Origin: Methylobacterium sp. BTF04 | GTDB lineage: Bacteria > Pseudomonadota > Alphaproteobacteria > Rhizobiales > Beijerinckiaceae | DNA length: 62,815 nt | Direction: 5' to 3' | Assembly: GCF_010692745.1 (NCBI RefSeq) | Contig: NZ_JAAHTB010000026.1 | Location: 1 to 62,815 of the forward strand | Shown here: positions 9,346-18,750 of the stretch, one piece after another | How the letters are laid out: every line of letters starts with the position of its first letter | How positions within the stretch are numbered: the first letter of the stretch is position 1 | The notes under the pieces: generated by a model | What the model was told of the DNA's origin: nothing | What the model saw: only the letters and a program-made list of their open reading frames with translations | The model's database searches: none | Made by a program: the position numbers and the translations under genes

Positions 9346-10560
9346 TCAGGTGTGCGACTGGATGAAGTTGCGCACCAGCGGGTAGGTCTGGCTTTCCCAC
9401 TTGCGGCCGGTGAACACCCCGTAATGGCCGACACCGGCCTGGAGGTGGTGGCTTTTCATGTGGGGCGCCAGACCGGTACAGAGGTCGTGGGCGGCCATGG
9501 TCTGGCCGACGGCGCAGATGTCGTCGCGCTCGCCCTCGACGGTCATCAGCGCGGTACGCCGGATCGAGCGCATGTCGATGGGGTTGCCCCGGTAGGTGAG
9601 CTCGTTCTTGGCCAGGGTGTAATCCTGGAACACCGTCTTGACCGTCTCGATGTAGAATTCCGCGGCGAGGTCGAGGACGGCGAAATACTCGTCGTAGAAG
9701 GTCTCGATCTGATCGGACTTCTCTGTCTCGCCATTGGCCAGATGCCAGAACAGGTCGGCATGGCTCTGGGCATGGCGCTTGGCGTTCATCGAGACGAAGG
9801 CCGAGACCTGCATGAAACCGGGATAGACCCGGCGGCCCGCCCCCGCATGGCGCTGGGGCACGGTGGCGAGGAGATTCTTCTCGAACCACGCGATCGGCTT
9901 CGAGGTGGCGAGCTTGTTCACCGAGGTGGGGCTGATGCGACAATCCACCGGCCCGGCCATCAGGGTCATGCTGCGTGGGTGCGCCACATCCTTCGATTCG
10001 GCCATCACGGCGGCGGCGGCCAGCGCCTGCACGGCGGGTTGGCACACGGCGACGAGGTGGGAGCCCTCGCCCATGACCCCGAGGAATTGCACGAGGTGGT
10101 CGACGTAATCGTCGAACCCGAAGGCGCCGTCGGACAGGGGCACGTCGCGGGCATTGTGCCAATCGGTGACATACACGTCGTGGTCGGGCAGCAATGTGCG
10201 GATGGTGCCGCGCAGGAGCGTGGCGAAATGGCCGGACAGAGGCGCCACCACGAGGACGCGGGGCTGCTCGGTGTCGATGTCCTTCTTGAACCGTAGCAGC
10301 GTGCCGAACGGCGTGGCGTAGACCGCCTCCTCGATCACCGGCACGTCGCGATTGCCGACGCTCACCGATTCGATGCCGTAAGGCGGCCGCTTAAAGGTGA
10401 GCCCGGCGCGCATCATCATCCGCGCGCCAGCGGACCACCACGTCACCGGTTCCTTGTAGCCGGCTCCGGTCCACGGCGAGACGGCATCGTGCACGAGCCG
10501 GCCCCACGCCCGCGTCTGTTCGGCGAGGTCAGATTGAAGGTCGAAGGCACGATACAGCAT
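9346..10560 (-). CDS. phaZ: Intracellular polyhydroxyalkanoate depolymerase
   Basis: A 404-residue cytosolic PHB depolymerase that hydrolyses native storage granules. The start at 10560 gives the family N-terminus MLYRAFDLQSDL; 101 upstream in-frame residues are unlike any PhaZ. The nucleophile is the Cys of VAVCQPAVQA (around residue 170), as in Ralstonia-type PhaZ where Cys replaces the lipase Ser. The Asp/His region is GERDDICAVGQT and GVGHYGVFTGRKW. There is no signal peptide, consistent with intracellular granules. The gene implies that the host stores PHB. Confidence 0.9.
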   Translation of the reverse strand: MLYRAFDLQSDLAEQTRAWGRLVHDAVSPWTGAGYKEPVTWWSAGARMMMRAGLTFKRPPYGIESVSVGNRDVPVIEEAVYATPFGTLLRFKKDIDTEQPRVLVVAPLSGHFATLLRGTIRTLLPDHDVYVTDWHNARDVPLSDGAFGFDDYVDHLVQFLGVMGEGSHLVAVCQPAVQALAAAAVMAESKDVAHPRSMTLMAGPVDCRISPTSVNKLATSKPIAWFEKNLLATVPQRHAGAGRRVYPGFMQVSAFVSMNAKRHAQSHADLFWHLANGETEKSDQIETFYDEYFAVLDLAAEFYIETVKTVFQDYTLAKNELTYRGNPIDMRSIRRTALMTVEGERDDICAVGQTMAAHDLCTGLAPHMKSHHLQAGVGHYGVFTGRKWESQTYPLVRNFIQSHT

Positions 10561-10938
10561 GACGCCCGGATTCCTGCGCGAACGATCGAAGCGTGCAACG
10601 TTCGCCGTGGACGGGCGAACGCTCGGCGCCGCCATCGGTGCGCCGCTAGGCTGATCCAGCCGGCCACCCGACGCAACAGGTGCGGCGTACGATCTCAACG
10701 GGCTGTTGTGCGTATGCATCACACTAAAATACATCATTCCGGCGGGTGAGCCCCCCACGCGCCCATGCAAACGCTGCGCCTGACGCAGCGTGCGGTCGGC
10801 ACGAACCCCTCTTGCATCCGCGTCCGGACAGCCCGAGTCTCGAAGCCGCGAGTCACGGAACATGCCGGATCACGGCAGAATCCGATCACGGCACGAGTCT
10901 TGGATCGCACTCGCGACCAAAAACACGAGGGGACGGAC
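10561..10938. other. Intergenic region between divergent phaZ and GST genes
   Basis: 378 bp between divergent genes, expected to hold both promoters. In-frame upward extensions of both neighbours read as non-conserved sequence. A GAGGGGACGG ribosome site precedes 10939. I see no other feature. Confidence 0.5.
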
Positions 10939-11595
10939 ATGCCAGCGGCGACGCTCACGATTTCGAGCCGGAACTATTCGTCGTGGTCCCTGCGCGGCTG
11001 GCTCGTCTGCCGGATGGCGGGGCTCGACTTCGAGACCGAACTGCTCTCGGGCAACGACGCCTCAACCCGCGCCGAATTGCTCCACCTGTCGCCGTCGTTC
11101 CTGGTGCCGCGGCTGTGCCACGGCGACATCATCGTCTGGGACACCCTGGCGATCGCGCAGTATCTCAACGAGACCTATCCGGATGCCGGCTTCCTGCCCA
11201 GGGACCCGGTGGCGCGCGCCCATTGCCGCTCGATCTCGGGCGAGATGCATGGCGGGTTCATCAACCTGCGCTCGGCTCTGCCGATGAACATCAAGGGCCG
11301 CCACACCAACTTCAAGATCTTCAACGGGGCGCGGGGCGACATCGACCGCGTCGTCACCATCGTCGACGAATGCCTCTCGCGCTACGATGGTCCGTTCCTG
11401 TTCGGGGACCGCCCCAGCCTCGCCGATGCGATGTTCGCACCGGTCTGCTCGCGCTTCGTCACCTACGACGTGCCGGTCTCGCGCAAGATGGCGTCGTACC
11501 GCGACACCATCATCGCCTGGCCGTTCATGCAGGAATGGACCGAGGAAGCCCTGCGTGAGCCCGACGAGATCGAAGAGCTCGACATGGAGTTCTGA
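10939..11595 (+). CDS. Glutathione S-transferase family protein
   Basis: A 218-residue GST. The N-terminal thioredoxin fold contains the Ser-rich active-site loop SSRNYSSWSLRGWL, and the cis-Pro lies in SFLVPRLCHG. A helical C-terminal domain carries the conserved N-capping Asp motif RPSLADAMFAPVC. This resembles the maleylacetoacetate-isomerase/YfcF-like branch rather than the Tyr-type classes. The start at 10939 follows GAGGGGACGG. The substrate is unknown; a detoxification or stress role is the usual inference. Confidence 0.85.
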   Translation: MPAATLTISSRNYSSWSLRGWLVCRMAGLDFETELLSGNDASTRAELLHLSPSFLVPRLCHGDIIVWDTLAIAQYLNETYPDAGFLPRDPVARAHCRSISGEMHGGFINLRSALPMNIKGRHTNFKIFNGARGDIDRVVTIVDECLSRYDGPFLFGDRPSLADAMFAPVCSRFVTYDVPVSRKMASYRDTIIAWPFMQEWTEEALREPDEIEELDMEF

Positions 11596-11613
11596 GCGGC
11601 CGCGTCCGGGCGA

Positions 11614-12243
11614 TCAGGCCTGGAAGTCGAGGAGCAGCGCGGCGGAGGTCGTGCTGCGCGAGGCCGCACTCCCGGACGACGCATAGCCCGACGCGGTGGA
11701 TTGCGTGGACTGTAGCTGCTTGATGAAGCTGTCGAGGAGGCTGGCGCTGTCGGTGGTCGACGCGGTCGCGTCGGTGGCCGCGCTGCCGGTGGTGGGCGTG
11801 TCCAAGGTGGTGGGCGGGGCGCCGCCGCCGTGATGGTGGCCGCCATGCGCCTTCTGCGCACCGCCGACCCCCTGGCTCGCCTCGGTCCCGCCGCTGGCGA
11901 AAATCTGCTTGAGCGTATCGGCTTGAGCGCTCGTGAGCGTGCCGCCGGAGACCTGAGCGTCGATCAGCCCGTCGACCTTGGTCTTGAGCTGGGTCGGATC
12001 GAGGCGCTGGGCCTGATCCGCGGTGGAGGCGGTGGCGCTGGTGCTGGAGGCCGCGCTGCGATCGGCCGAGAGGCTGGAATCGATCGACTTGAGTGCGGAG
12101 GTGAGCGCCGTCCCATCGGAGGCGCTGATCGTCCCGGCGGAAACCTCGCCGCTGATCGCCTTGGCGACGCGATTGTGCCCGTGGGCCGGCCGCTGCGGAG
12201 CGAACGGAGATTGCGATGAACTGAGGCTGGCGGTGGTGGTCAT
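11614..12243 (-). CDS. Low-complexity protein of unknown function with an internal repeat
   Basis: A 209-residue protein I do not recognise. It is rich in Ser, Ala and Thr. Two related segments, ISGEVSAGTISASDGTALTS near residue 30 and IDAQVSGGTLTSAQADTLKQ near residue 90, share the pattern I-x(2)-(E/Q)-V-S-x-G-T-(I/L), suggesting a duplicated helix-turn unit. A His/Gly patch (HGGHHHGGG) follows near residue 130, then a Ser/Thr-rich tail. There is no signal peptide or membrane segment. It converges with the GST gene, with 18 bp between them. It could be a surface or motility-related protein, but nothing proves this. Confidence 0.65.
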   Translation of the reverse strand: MTTTASLSSSQSPFAPQRPAHGHNRVAKAISGEVSAGTISASDGTALTSALKSIDSSLSADRSAASSTSATASTADQAQRLDPTQLKTKVDGLIDAQVSGGTLTSAQADTLKQIFASGGTEASQGVGGAQKAHGGHHHGGGAPPTTLDTPTTGSAATDATASTTDSASLLDSFIKQLQSTQSTASGYASSGSAASRSTTSAALLLDFQA

Positions 12244-12456
12244 CGAACGGCCTATCGGGCTCGGCTGGCGGAGCGGCTCAATGCCGCCCCGACTCGATCA
12301 AGCGCCCGACAGGGTTAACGCGCCCTTGCTTTGGCCGAGGCAATTGGTTTCCGCATGTTGCCGATGTGTCCTGCGCAAGACGCGCCAAGGCCCGTCTAAG
12401 ATCCGCCCAAGGTCCGGCAAGCACATCGCCCACCCAACTTTGGACGAACACCGGCC

Positions 12457-13872
12457 TCACGCCGCCGCAGACGGTATCCGCGCTGTCGGTGGCGCGGCGC
12501 GCGGGCTCGCCAACCGCGCGGCGGCCAGCGGCAGGTCGATCCGGGCGCACAGGCCGTGCGGGGTCCGGTTGCTCAGGACGAACCGGCCCTCATGCGCCTC
12601 GACGACGGCCAGGACAATGGACAATCCGAGCCCGAAACCGCTCGCGGTGTCGAGGTTGCGGGCCCGGTCGCCGCGCACGAAGGGCTGCAGCATGGCATCG
12701 CATTCGCCCTCCGGGATGCCCGGCCCGTCGTCACAGACCTCCACGGCGATGCCGCGCTCCGACGCCGACATGGTGACCCTGGCGGCACCACCGTACTTCA
12801 CCGCGTTGTCGACCAGGTTCATCAGCGCACGCTGGAGTTCCTCGGGCCGGCCCTGAACCAGGACGTGGCGGGTGTCCTCGACGCGCACGTCGGCGCCGAC
12901 ATCGGCGAACCCGTCGCACACCGTCTGGACCACCGAGCCGAGATCGATGAGGGTGGCGGCCGCGCCCTCCCCCTGCCGTCCGTCGCGCACGAAGGACAGG
13001 GCGGCTTCCACCAAGCCGTTCATCTGGTCGAGATCGCGGAGGGTCATCGTCCGGGCGTGATCGTCCTCGATGAACTCGGCGCGCAGGCGCAGGCGGGTGA
13101 TCGGTGTGCGCAAGTCGTGGCTGATCGCGGCGAGCATCTGGGTGCGGTCGTCGATCAGGCGTCGCACTCGTGCGCGCATCCGGTCGAGGGCGCGCGAGAC
13201 CGCGATCACTTCCTGCGGCCCATTCTCGGGCAGCGCCACCAGGTTCATGCGGGTGCCGAATGCCTCGGCAGCCTCGGCGAGGCGTGCCAGCGGCGCTGTG
13301 AGCGCACGGGTCGCCCACAGCGAGATCAGCGACAGGGCGACCGCGAGGAACAAAAAGGTGACGACGATCGCGCCCTGGCGGATCGGCGGCCGGTCGTCAT
13401 CGGGCAGATGTGCGGAGAGCCGAGCGCCATTCGGCGTGACGATACCGATGTGAATGCCGCCTTGCGTCTCGCCCGCGCCATCGCTGCTCGACAGGTCGGT
13501 AATGGCGAGCGGTCGCGCGAACCCGTCGCGCACGCGCTGGACGATCGTGTGATCGACGGGCGCGGTCTCGTGCGCACCGGCGCCGGCCCAGGGCTCGAGG
13601 TGCAGGGTCGGGAGCATCCGGCTGGCATTGGCCAGGAGCGCGTCGCGCTCGGCCGGAGCCGCCCCGTCGAGCAGGCGCGCCAGGGTGGACAGCCGCGTGG
13701 CGGCGACCCCGGGATGCTCGTCCGGCCGCCACGGCTCGCGCAGGGTGAAGAAGGCCAGGGTGGCGAGGGCGTGGGTGACGACGATCGCCGCCACGATCAG
13801 CAAGGCGATCTGCCCGGCGACGCTGCCGGGAATCAGCGCGGCGAGGCGCGGACGGCGGCGGTCCTCGCTCAT
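12457..13872 (-). CDS. Inner-membrane sensor histidine kinase
   Basis: A 471-residue EnvZ-type kinase. Membrane segments lie near residues 17-40 and 168-190 and flank a periplasmic sensor of about 125 residues. HAMP follows near 190-240. The phospho-acceptor His (near 251) is in AISHDLRTPITRLRLR, and the ATP-binding boxes are LVDNAVKYGG (N), VCDDGPGIPEG (G1) and GFGLGLSIVLAV (G2). It begins 31 bp after its cognate OmpR-type regulator and is cotranscribed with it. The stimulus is unknown. Confidence 0.9.
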   Translation of the reverse strand: MSEDRRRPRLAALIPGSVAGQIALLIVAAIVVTHALATLAFFTLREPWRPDEHPGVAATRLSTLARLLDGAAPAERDALLANASRMLPTLHLEPWAGAGAHETAPVDHTIVQRVRDGFARPLAITDLSSSDGAGETQGGIHIGIVTPNGARLSAHLPDDDRPPIRQGAIVVTFLFLAVALSLISLWATRALTAPLARLAEAAEAFGTRMNLVALPENGPQEVIAVSRALDRMRARVRRLIDDRTQMLAAISHDLRTPITRLRLRAEFIEDDHARTMTLRDLDQMNGLVEAALSFVRDGRQGEGAAATLIDLGSVVQTVCDGFADVGADVRVEDTRHVLVQGRPEELQRALMNLVDNAVKYGGAARVTMSASERGIAVEVCDDGPGIPEGECDAMLQPFVRGDRARNLDTASGFGLGLSIVLAVVEAHEGRFVLSNRTPHGLCARIDLPLAAARLASPRAAPPTARIPSAAA

Positions 13873-13903
13873 CGGGCGTCTCCTCTCCTGCGCGCGTCGC
13901 TTC

Positions 13904-14623
13904 TCATGTGCGCGTCACTTCGGGCGTGAACAGGTATCCGCCCGAGCGGATGGTGCGGATGATCTCGGGACTGCGCGGATCGCGCTCGATCTTCTGGCGG
14001 ATGCGGCTGATCAGGACGTCGATGCTGCGCTCGAACGGGCCGGCGGCGCGGCCCTGGGTCAGGTCGAGAAGTTGATCGCGCGACAGCACCCGCCCGGGCC
14101 GCAGACAAAGGGCGTGGAGGAGGTCGAACTCCGCCCCCGTAATGGCGATGCGCGCCGCCTCCGGGCTGAGGAGTTGCCGCAGCGAGACGTCGAGGGTCCA
14201 GCCGAGGAAGGCGAGGCGACGAACGCCCTCCTCCGCCTCGCCTTCGGAGGTCGTTCCGCGCCGTAGGATCGCGCGGATCCGGGCGAGGAGTTCGCGCGGA
14301 TTGAACGGCTTGCCGAGGTAGTCGTCGGCACCGATCTCGAGGCCGATGATCCGGTCGATCTCCTCCGTCTTGGCGGTGAGCATCAGGATCGGCACGCTCG
14401 AGGTGGCGCGCAGGCGCCGGCACAGGCTGAGACCGTCCTCTCCCGGCAGCATCAGATCGAGCACGACGAGGTCGACGCGGGAATCGGCCAGTGCCCGGTC
14501 CATGGCGCGGCCGTCGCCGGCGAGGCTGACCCGGCACTCGTTGGCTCGCAGGTAGCGCGCCACGAGGGCGCTGATCTCGCGGTCGTCCTCGACGACGAGG
14601 ATGTGCGGGGTCGTCTGCGTCAT
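13904..14623 (-). CDS. OmpR-family response regulator
   Basis: A 239-residue DNA-binding regulator. The receiver domain has VVEDDREI, phospho-acceptor Asp in VVLDLMLPGEDG, the Thr in LMLTAKTEE and the Lys in DYLGKPFNPRE. The C-terminal winged helix is clear (LTQGRAAGPFERSIDVLISR, then RSGGYLF). The start at 14623 gives MTQTTPHILVVEDD; 16 or more residues further upstream are open but atypical. It is first in an operon with the histidine kinase. Confidence 0.92.
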   Translation of the reverse strand: MTQTTPHILVVEDDREISALVARYLRANECRVSLAGDGRAMDRALADSRVDLVVLDLMLPGEDGLSLCRRLRATSSVPILMLTAKTEEIDRIIGLEIGADDYLGKPFNPRELLARIRAILRRGTTSEGEAEEGVRRLAFLGWTLDVSLRQLLSPEAARIAITGAEFDLLHALCLRPGRVLSRDQLLDLTQGRAAGPFERSIDVLISRIRQKIERDPRSPEIIRTIRSGGYLFTPEVTRT

Positions 14624-14886
14624 GGTGTTCCGGGTCTCGGCTCCGGCCGGCGTGATCGCGTGCAACATACCGAGCGTTATGCCGCCTGCGGGCGCCGGTG
14701 CGGAAGACCTGTCGTGCGCCTGATTTGTAACATCCTGTTTCGCGAATGGGCTCAGGACACAATCCGACAATTCGAATGCTCCCGCCACGTGATGGATTGC
14801 CGAGACTCGCGCCGATTCCTATGTCGGGACCGGGTGCCGGTCCGGTGGCGGTCACGGACGGATGGCGGCCCCGCTATCGGGAGACG

Positions 14887-15168
14887 ATGATGCAAGGGTC
14901 CAACCGGCTGTTCGACGACGTCGCCCGCCTGATGACCGGCGCCGCCGGTGCCGCCCAGGGGGTGCGCCGTGAGGCGGAGACGGTGTTCAAGGCGCAGGTC
15001 GAGCGCCTGATCCGCGACATGGACATCGCCTCGCGCGAGGAACTCGACGTGCTGCGCGACCTCGTGGCCGGCCTGCGCAGCCAGAACGACGCCCTCGCCC
15101 TGCGGGTCGCCGCCCTCGAAGCCAGGCTCGGCACCGAACCGGTGGCGGGCGCCAGCGAAGCGGTGTGA
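14887..15168 (+). CDS. ubiK: UbiK family ubiquinone-biosynthesis accessory factor
   Basis: A 93-residue BMFP-type protein. The N-terminal half has FDDVARLMTGAAGAAQGV and the C-terminal half is a coiled coil, LRDLVAGLRSQNDALALRV, with the EAxL-type end. UbiK helps assemble the aerobic ubiquinone complex and binds lipid. Two adjacent ATGs (14887 and 14890) begin the family sequence; the longer frame from 14746 has no similarity. A GC-rich hairpin follows the stop. Confidence 0.82.
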   Translation: MMQGSNRLFDDVARLMTGAAGAAQGVRREAETVFKAQVERLIRDMDIASREELDVLRDLVAGLRSQNDALALRVAALEARLGTEPVAGASEAV

Positions 15169-15171
15169 TTC

Positions 15172-15189
15172 GCGCCGGAAAACCGGCGC
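15172..15189 (+). terminator. Hairpin after ubiK
   Basis: GCGCCGG and CCGGCGC arms around an AAAA loop start 4 bp after the ubiK stop. The following TTCGCTTG is only moderately T-rich, so the terminator call is tentative. Confidence 0.5.
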
Positions 15190-15460
15190 TTCGCTTGTGC
15201 ACAGGAAGGAACGGTGGATGGTCGCTTTCCTGTTCACCGCTCGGAAAGCGCACTTTGAAACCAGAGTCCGGCACGGTCTATAGTGGGCTATGACCTGATT
15301 CGCCTTCGACCCGAACCGCTCTGGGACCACCTCAACTCACACCAAGCTCGGAGACGGGCCCCATGAGCTTGAGCGAGGTTTCGGCCAGCGCGCACGGGCC
15401 CGTTCGGCAGATGCCCACAACACGTCGACGATCCGCGCCGGATCGCCAAGCTGGACCGCC

Positions 15461-15964
15461 ATGACCCAACTCCACATCGAAGATCACGACCGGCACGAGC
15501 ACCCCCTCGACATCGTCGAGCGCCTCGCGTCGCTGCGCGACTGGATCTTCGATCGGGCCGAGACCGACGAGATGTCGGTGTCGGTATCCGGGCGCTGGAC
15601 CGACTATCACGTGGCCTTCACCTGGATCGAGGACGTGGAGGCCCTGCACGTGGCCTCGGCGTTCGACCTCAAGGTTCCGGACCGCCGCCGCACCGAAATC
15701 CTCAACCTCGTCTCCCTGGTCAACGAACAACTCTGGGTCGGGCATTTCGACCTGTGGTCGACGGACAGCGTGGTGATGTTCCGGCACTCGCTGCTGCTCA
15801 CCGGGGGCGCCGCACCGACGCAGGGGCAGTGCACGATGATGCTGAAGTCGGCGGTGGATGCGTGCGAGCGCTACTACCAAGCGTTCCAGTTCGTGCTCTG
15901 GGCCGGAAAATCCGCCCGCGAGGCCCTCGACGCGGTGCTGTTCGAGACCGAAGGCGAGGCGTGA
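15461..15964 (+). CDS. YbjN domain protein
   Basis: A 167-residue protein of the YbjN family, which has a type III chaperone-like fold. Family features are WTDYHVAFTWIEDVEALHVA, then LNLVSLVNEQLWVGHFDLW. YbjN proteins affect stress tolerance and motility in enterobacteria, but the molecular role is unknown. In alphaproteobacteria the gene is regularly next to proC, as here: the proC GTG overlaps this stop (GTGA), indicating coupling. Confidence 0.85.
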   Translation: MTQLHIEDHDRHEHPLDIVERLASLRDWIFDRAETDEMSVSVSGRWTDYHVAFTWIEDVEALHVASAFDLKVPDRRRTEILNLVSLVNEQLWVGHFDLWSTDSVVMFRHSLLLTGGAAPTQGQCTMMLKSAVDACERYYQAFQFVLWAGKSAREALDAVLFETEGEA

Positions 15965-16803
15965 ACGCCGTTCCGGCTGGCGACTTGGACGCTCGCCCCC
16001 TCCCCGCCTCTCTCATCCTGGTCGGCGCGGGCAAGATGGGCGGCGCGATGCTCTCCGGCTGGCTTGCCGCAGGACTCGACCCGGCGCGCACCACGGTGAT
16101 CGATCCGCAGACCTCCGACGCCATGCGGGCGCTCTGTGCGGAACGCGGCATTGCCCTGAACCCACCCTCCGCACCGACCGGCGACGCCCTCGTCCTGGCG
16201 ATGAAGCCGCAGGGGCTCGATGCGGCGGCGCCCATGCTGGCGTCCCTCGTCGGTGAAAAAACCCTCGTGGTCTCGATCCTGGCCGGCAAAACCATCGCGA
16301 ACCTGCGCGCCCGACTGCCGGGCGCCCGCGCCATCGTGCGCGCCATGCCCAACCTTCCCGCCAGCATCGGCCGGGGCGCCACCGGCGCGGTGGCGAGCGC
16401 CGAGGTCGATGCCGGTCATCACGCGCAGGCTCATGCGCTCCTCGCCAGCGTCGGCCTCGTCGAGTGGCTCGACGACGAGGCGCTGATCGACGCGCTCACC
16501 GCCGTCTCGGGTTCGGGGCCGGCCTATGTCTTCCTGCTCGCCGAGGTGATGGCGCAGGCCGGAATCGCAGCCGGTTTGCCGCCGGACATGGCGGCACGGC
16601 TGGCCCGCGCCACGGTCTCGGGCGCAGCCGCATTGCTCGACGCCACCGATCGTGAGGCGGAGCTGCTGCGCGAAGATGTGACCTCTCCTGGGGGAACGAC
16701 CGCGGCGGCGCTCGCCGTGCTGATGCGCTCCGGCGCCCTACCGGACCTGATGCGCGAGGCGGTGGACGCGGGCCGTCACCGAGCGGGGGAACTGTCGGGC
16801 TGA
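15961..16803 (+). CDS. proC: Pyrroline-5-carboxylate reductase
   Basis: ProC catalyses the last step of proline synthesis, reducing P5C with NAD(P)H in the cytosol. The 280-residue product has the nucleotide loop LVGAGKMGGAMLSG, RAMPNLPASIG, and the C-terminal signature GSGPAYVFLLAEVMAQAGIA followed by DVTSPGGTT. The start is the GTG at 15961, overlapping the ybjN stop; the ORF is open upstream, but that part lies inside ybjN. Confidence 0.95.
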   Translation: MNAVPAGDLDARPLPASLILVGAGKMGGAMLSGWLAAGLDPARTTVIDPQTSDAMRALCAERGIALNPPSAPTGDALVLAMKPQGLDAAAPMLASLVGEKTLVVSILAGKTIANLRARLPGARAIVRAMPNLPASIGRGATGAVASAEVDAGHHAQAHALLASVGLVEWLDDEALIDALTAVSGSGPAYVFLLAEVMAQAGIAAGLPPDMAARLARATVSGAAALLDATDREAELLREDVTSPGGTTAAALAVLMRSGALPDLMREAVDAGRHRAGELSG

Positions 16804-16849
16804 CGCGGCCCCTAACCGACCCGGCCGTTTCACCCTACATGGAGTGGGA

Positions 16850-17638
16850 ATGGACGAGGATCGAACGACCATGGCGAAGCCTTCAGCGACCAAGAACGCC
16901 GGTGCCCCGCAGACGGGAACCGATGTGGCGATTGCCCCGAAAAAGACCCCGCCGCGCGAGGCCGCCGTCGAGGCGCTGATGCGTCTAGCCGCCGAGCAGC
17001 CCTGGAACGACATCGAGGTCGGAGATATCGCCCGCGAAGCCGGGCTCACCCTGGCGGAATTCCGGGACCTGTTTCCCTCGAAGGGCGCAGTCCTCGGCGG
17101 CCTTGCGAAGATGATCGATCGCAAGGTGCTCGATGCCGACAACACGGATCTGGCCGACGAGCCGACCCGCGAGCGCCTGTTCGACGTGCTGATGCGCCGC
17201 CTCGACGCGATGACGCCCTACAAGGAAGCCCTGCGCCGCATCTCGTTTGCGGTGCGCGGGGATCCGCTCTCGATGCTGGCGCTCAACGGTGTCGCGCTGA
17301 ACTCGCATCGCTTCATGCTCGCCGCGGCCGGGATCAACACCGAGGGACCGCTCGGGCGGCTGAAGCTCCAGGGCGTGGTGATCGCCTTTGCCCGCACCGT
17401 TGAGGTGTGGCTGCACGACGACGACCCGGCTCTGGCCCGCACAATGGCGCGGCTCGATAAGGAAATCCGCAACGGAGAGCGCTTCATGGAGCGCGCGGAC
17501 GATGCCCGCCGCCTCACCGCACCGCTCCGGGCGCTCGGTCGCTCGCTGATGGACCGCGGCGCGCGCCGCCACAGCGGCGACACCCGTAACGAGGACGAAG
17601 GCAACCCGCTCGGTGGAGACCCGGCCGCCGCGATCTGA
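16850..17638 (+). CDS. TetR-like HTH protein
   Basis: About 262 residues. After a Lys/Pro-rich leader, residues 40-90 form a TetR-type HTH (WNDIEVGDIAREAGLTLAEF, then LFPSKGAVL). The C-terminal domain contains LRRISFAVRGDPLSMLAL and helices that resemble the COQ9-like TetR subgroup. It may therefore be a lipid-binding or regulatory protein rather than a classic repressor. Starts at 16844 (GTG), 16850 and 16871 are possible; I chose 16850 and cannot separate them. A strong terminator follows at 17667. Confidence 0.7.
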   Translation: MDEDRTTMAKPSATKNAGAPQTGTDVAIAPKKTPPREAAVEALMRLAAEQPWNDIEVGDIAREAGLTLAEFRDLFPSKGAVLGGLAKMIDRKVLDADNTDLADEPTRERLFDVLMRRLDAMTPYKEALRRISFAVRGDPLSMLALNGVALNSHRFMLAAAGINTEGPLGRLKLQGVVIAFARTVEVWLHDDDPALARTMARLDKEIRNGERFMERADDARRLTAPLRALGRSLMDRGARRHSGDTRNEDEGNPLGGDPAAAI

Positions 17639-17666
17639 CTTTTTCGTTTTCGTCACGCCACCCAGC

Positions 17667-17700
17667 AAAAAGGCCGCTTCCCCAGGGAAGCGGCCTTTTT
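17667..17700. terminator. Rho-independent terminator
   Basis: AAAAAGGCCGCTTCCC and GGAAGCGGCCTTTTT arms around a 3-base loop, a near-perfect stem with A and T tracts on both sides. It terminates the TetR-like gene and also the leftward DUF4142 gene, whose stop is 51 bp away. Confidence 0.95.
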
Positions 17701-17751
17701 GGTTCGTGAGGGTCAGCCTCATGGGCCGACCCAGTTCATATAGCGCGGACT

Positions 17752-18471
17752 TCAGTTCACGCGGTCGGCGAGGTTGGCCGAATGGGCATGCTCGCCGGCG
17801 ATGTAGGGCAGCGCCTGGTTGGCGAACTCACGACCCTGGGCGCTGTCGCCACTACGGGCGTAAGAGGCGTAGAGGCCCAACGTACGGGCATCGGAGCGCG
17901 CCTGCTGCGCGACAAAAGTCCGGTCGAAGTCACGGCCGGTCGGCGCAGACTTGAGACGATCGATGCGGGCCTGACCCTCCGGACCGATGGCGACGCGACG
18001 GCCGGGCTCGGACGGGCTGTTGTCGATGATGCCGACACCACCGAGCACGCCGCCGACGATCTTCTGGGCGATAGTCGCCGAAATCGTCACCGGGGCCAGC
18101 ACCACGCCAACAGGGTTGTCGAAGCGGGTTTCGAAGGGCTGGGTGTCGGACACCACGGTGCCGCCGGCGGTCAGCGACGTGCCCTCAGGCAGCAGCGCGT
18201 CGGTGGTGGCCTTGCGCTCGACGAGGACATTGTTGGCATAGGCGCGGACCCGCGGGTTGCGCGAACGCTCGAGGGCGATGCGGCTCGACTCGATGCTCAC
18301 GGCATCGGAGCGGAGCGCTGCCGAACGGAAGGCGGAGGTATCGGTGGCCTCGGGCGCATTGGCGTCGAACTGCGGCGCGACGCGGAACGACAGGGGCTCC
18401 TGCGCAAGGGCGGGGGTCGACAGCACGGCGACTGACAGGCCGAGTGCGGCGAGGAGATTGGACTTCGTCAT
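17752..18471 (-). CDS. Exported DUF4142 protein
   Basis: A 239-residue protein with a clear signal peptide (cleavage near 24, after STPALAQ). The mature part has the DUF4142 ferritin-like four-helix pattern (SSRIALERSRNPRVRAYAN, then FVAQQARSDARTLGLYASYA and GREFANQALPYIAGEH), with paired helices split by a Gly-rich middle insert. Family members are periplasmic and often linked to envelope stress in Rhizobiales, but the function is unproven. It is monocistronic. Confidence 0.85.
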   Translation of the reverse strand: MTKSNLLAALGLSVAVLSTPALAQEPLSFRVAPQFDANAPEATDTSAFRSAALRSDAVSIESSRIALERSRNPRVRAYANNVLVERKATTDALLPEGTSLTAGGTVVSDTQPFETRFDNPVGVVLAPVTISATIAQKIVGGVLGGVGIIDNSPSEPGRRVAIGPEGQARIDRLKSAPTGRDFDRTFVAQQARSDARTLGLYASYARSGDSAQGREFANQALPYIAGEHAHSANLADRVN

Positions 18472-18750
18472 GGCGGTTGGTATCCCTATGACGCCGTTTC
18501 GGCGCCGTTGAAGCGTCTAGCTTTCGTGCTGCGGCAACGGCTGGGGCGACTCGCCGTTCCACGCCTGCGTCGCATCGCTCCCCTGCGTTGGGTGGGGTGT
18601 TCTGGTGACCCAGGTGCCCCATGGCGCCGGTCCGGGTCGGGCCGCGGATGGGTGCCGCATCACGCCCGCGACGTGCTATGGGCAGCGCCCGAAAACATCC
18701 GATTGGTCCCCGTCCGGGCGGCCGATCGTGCCAAGGCCGATCGAGGAATC

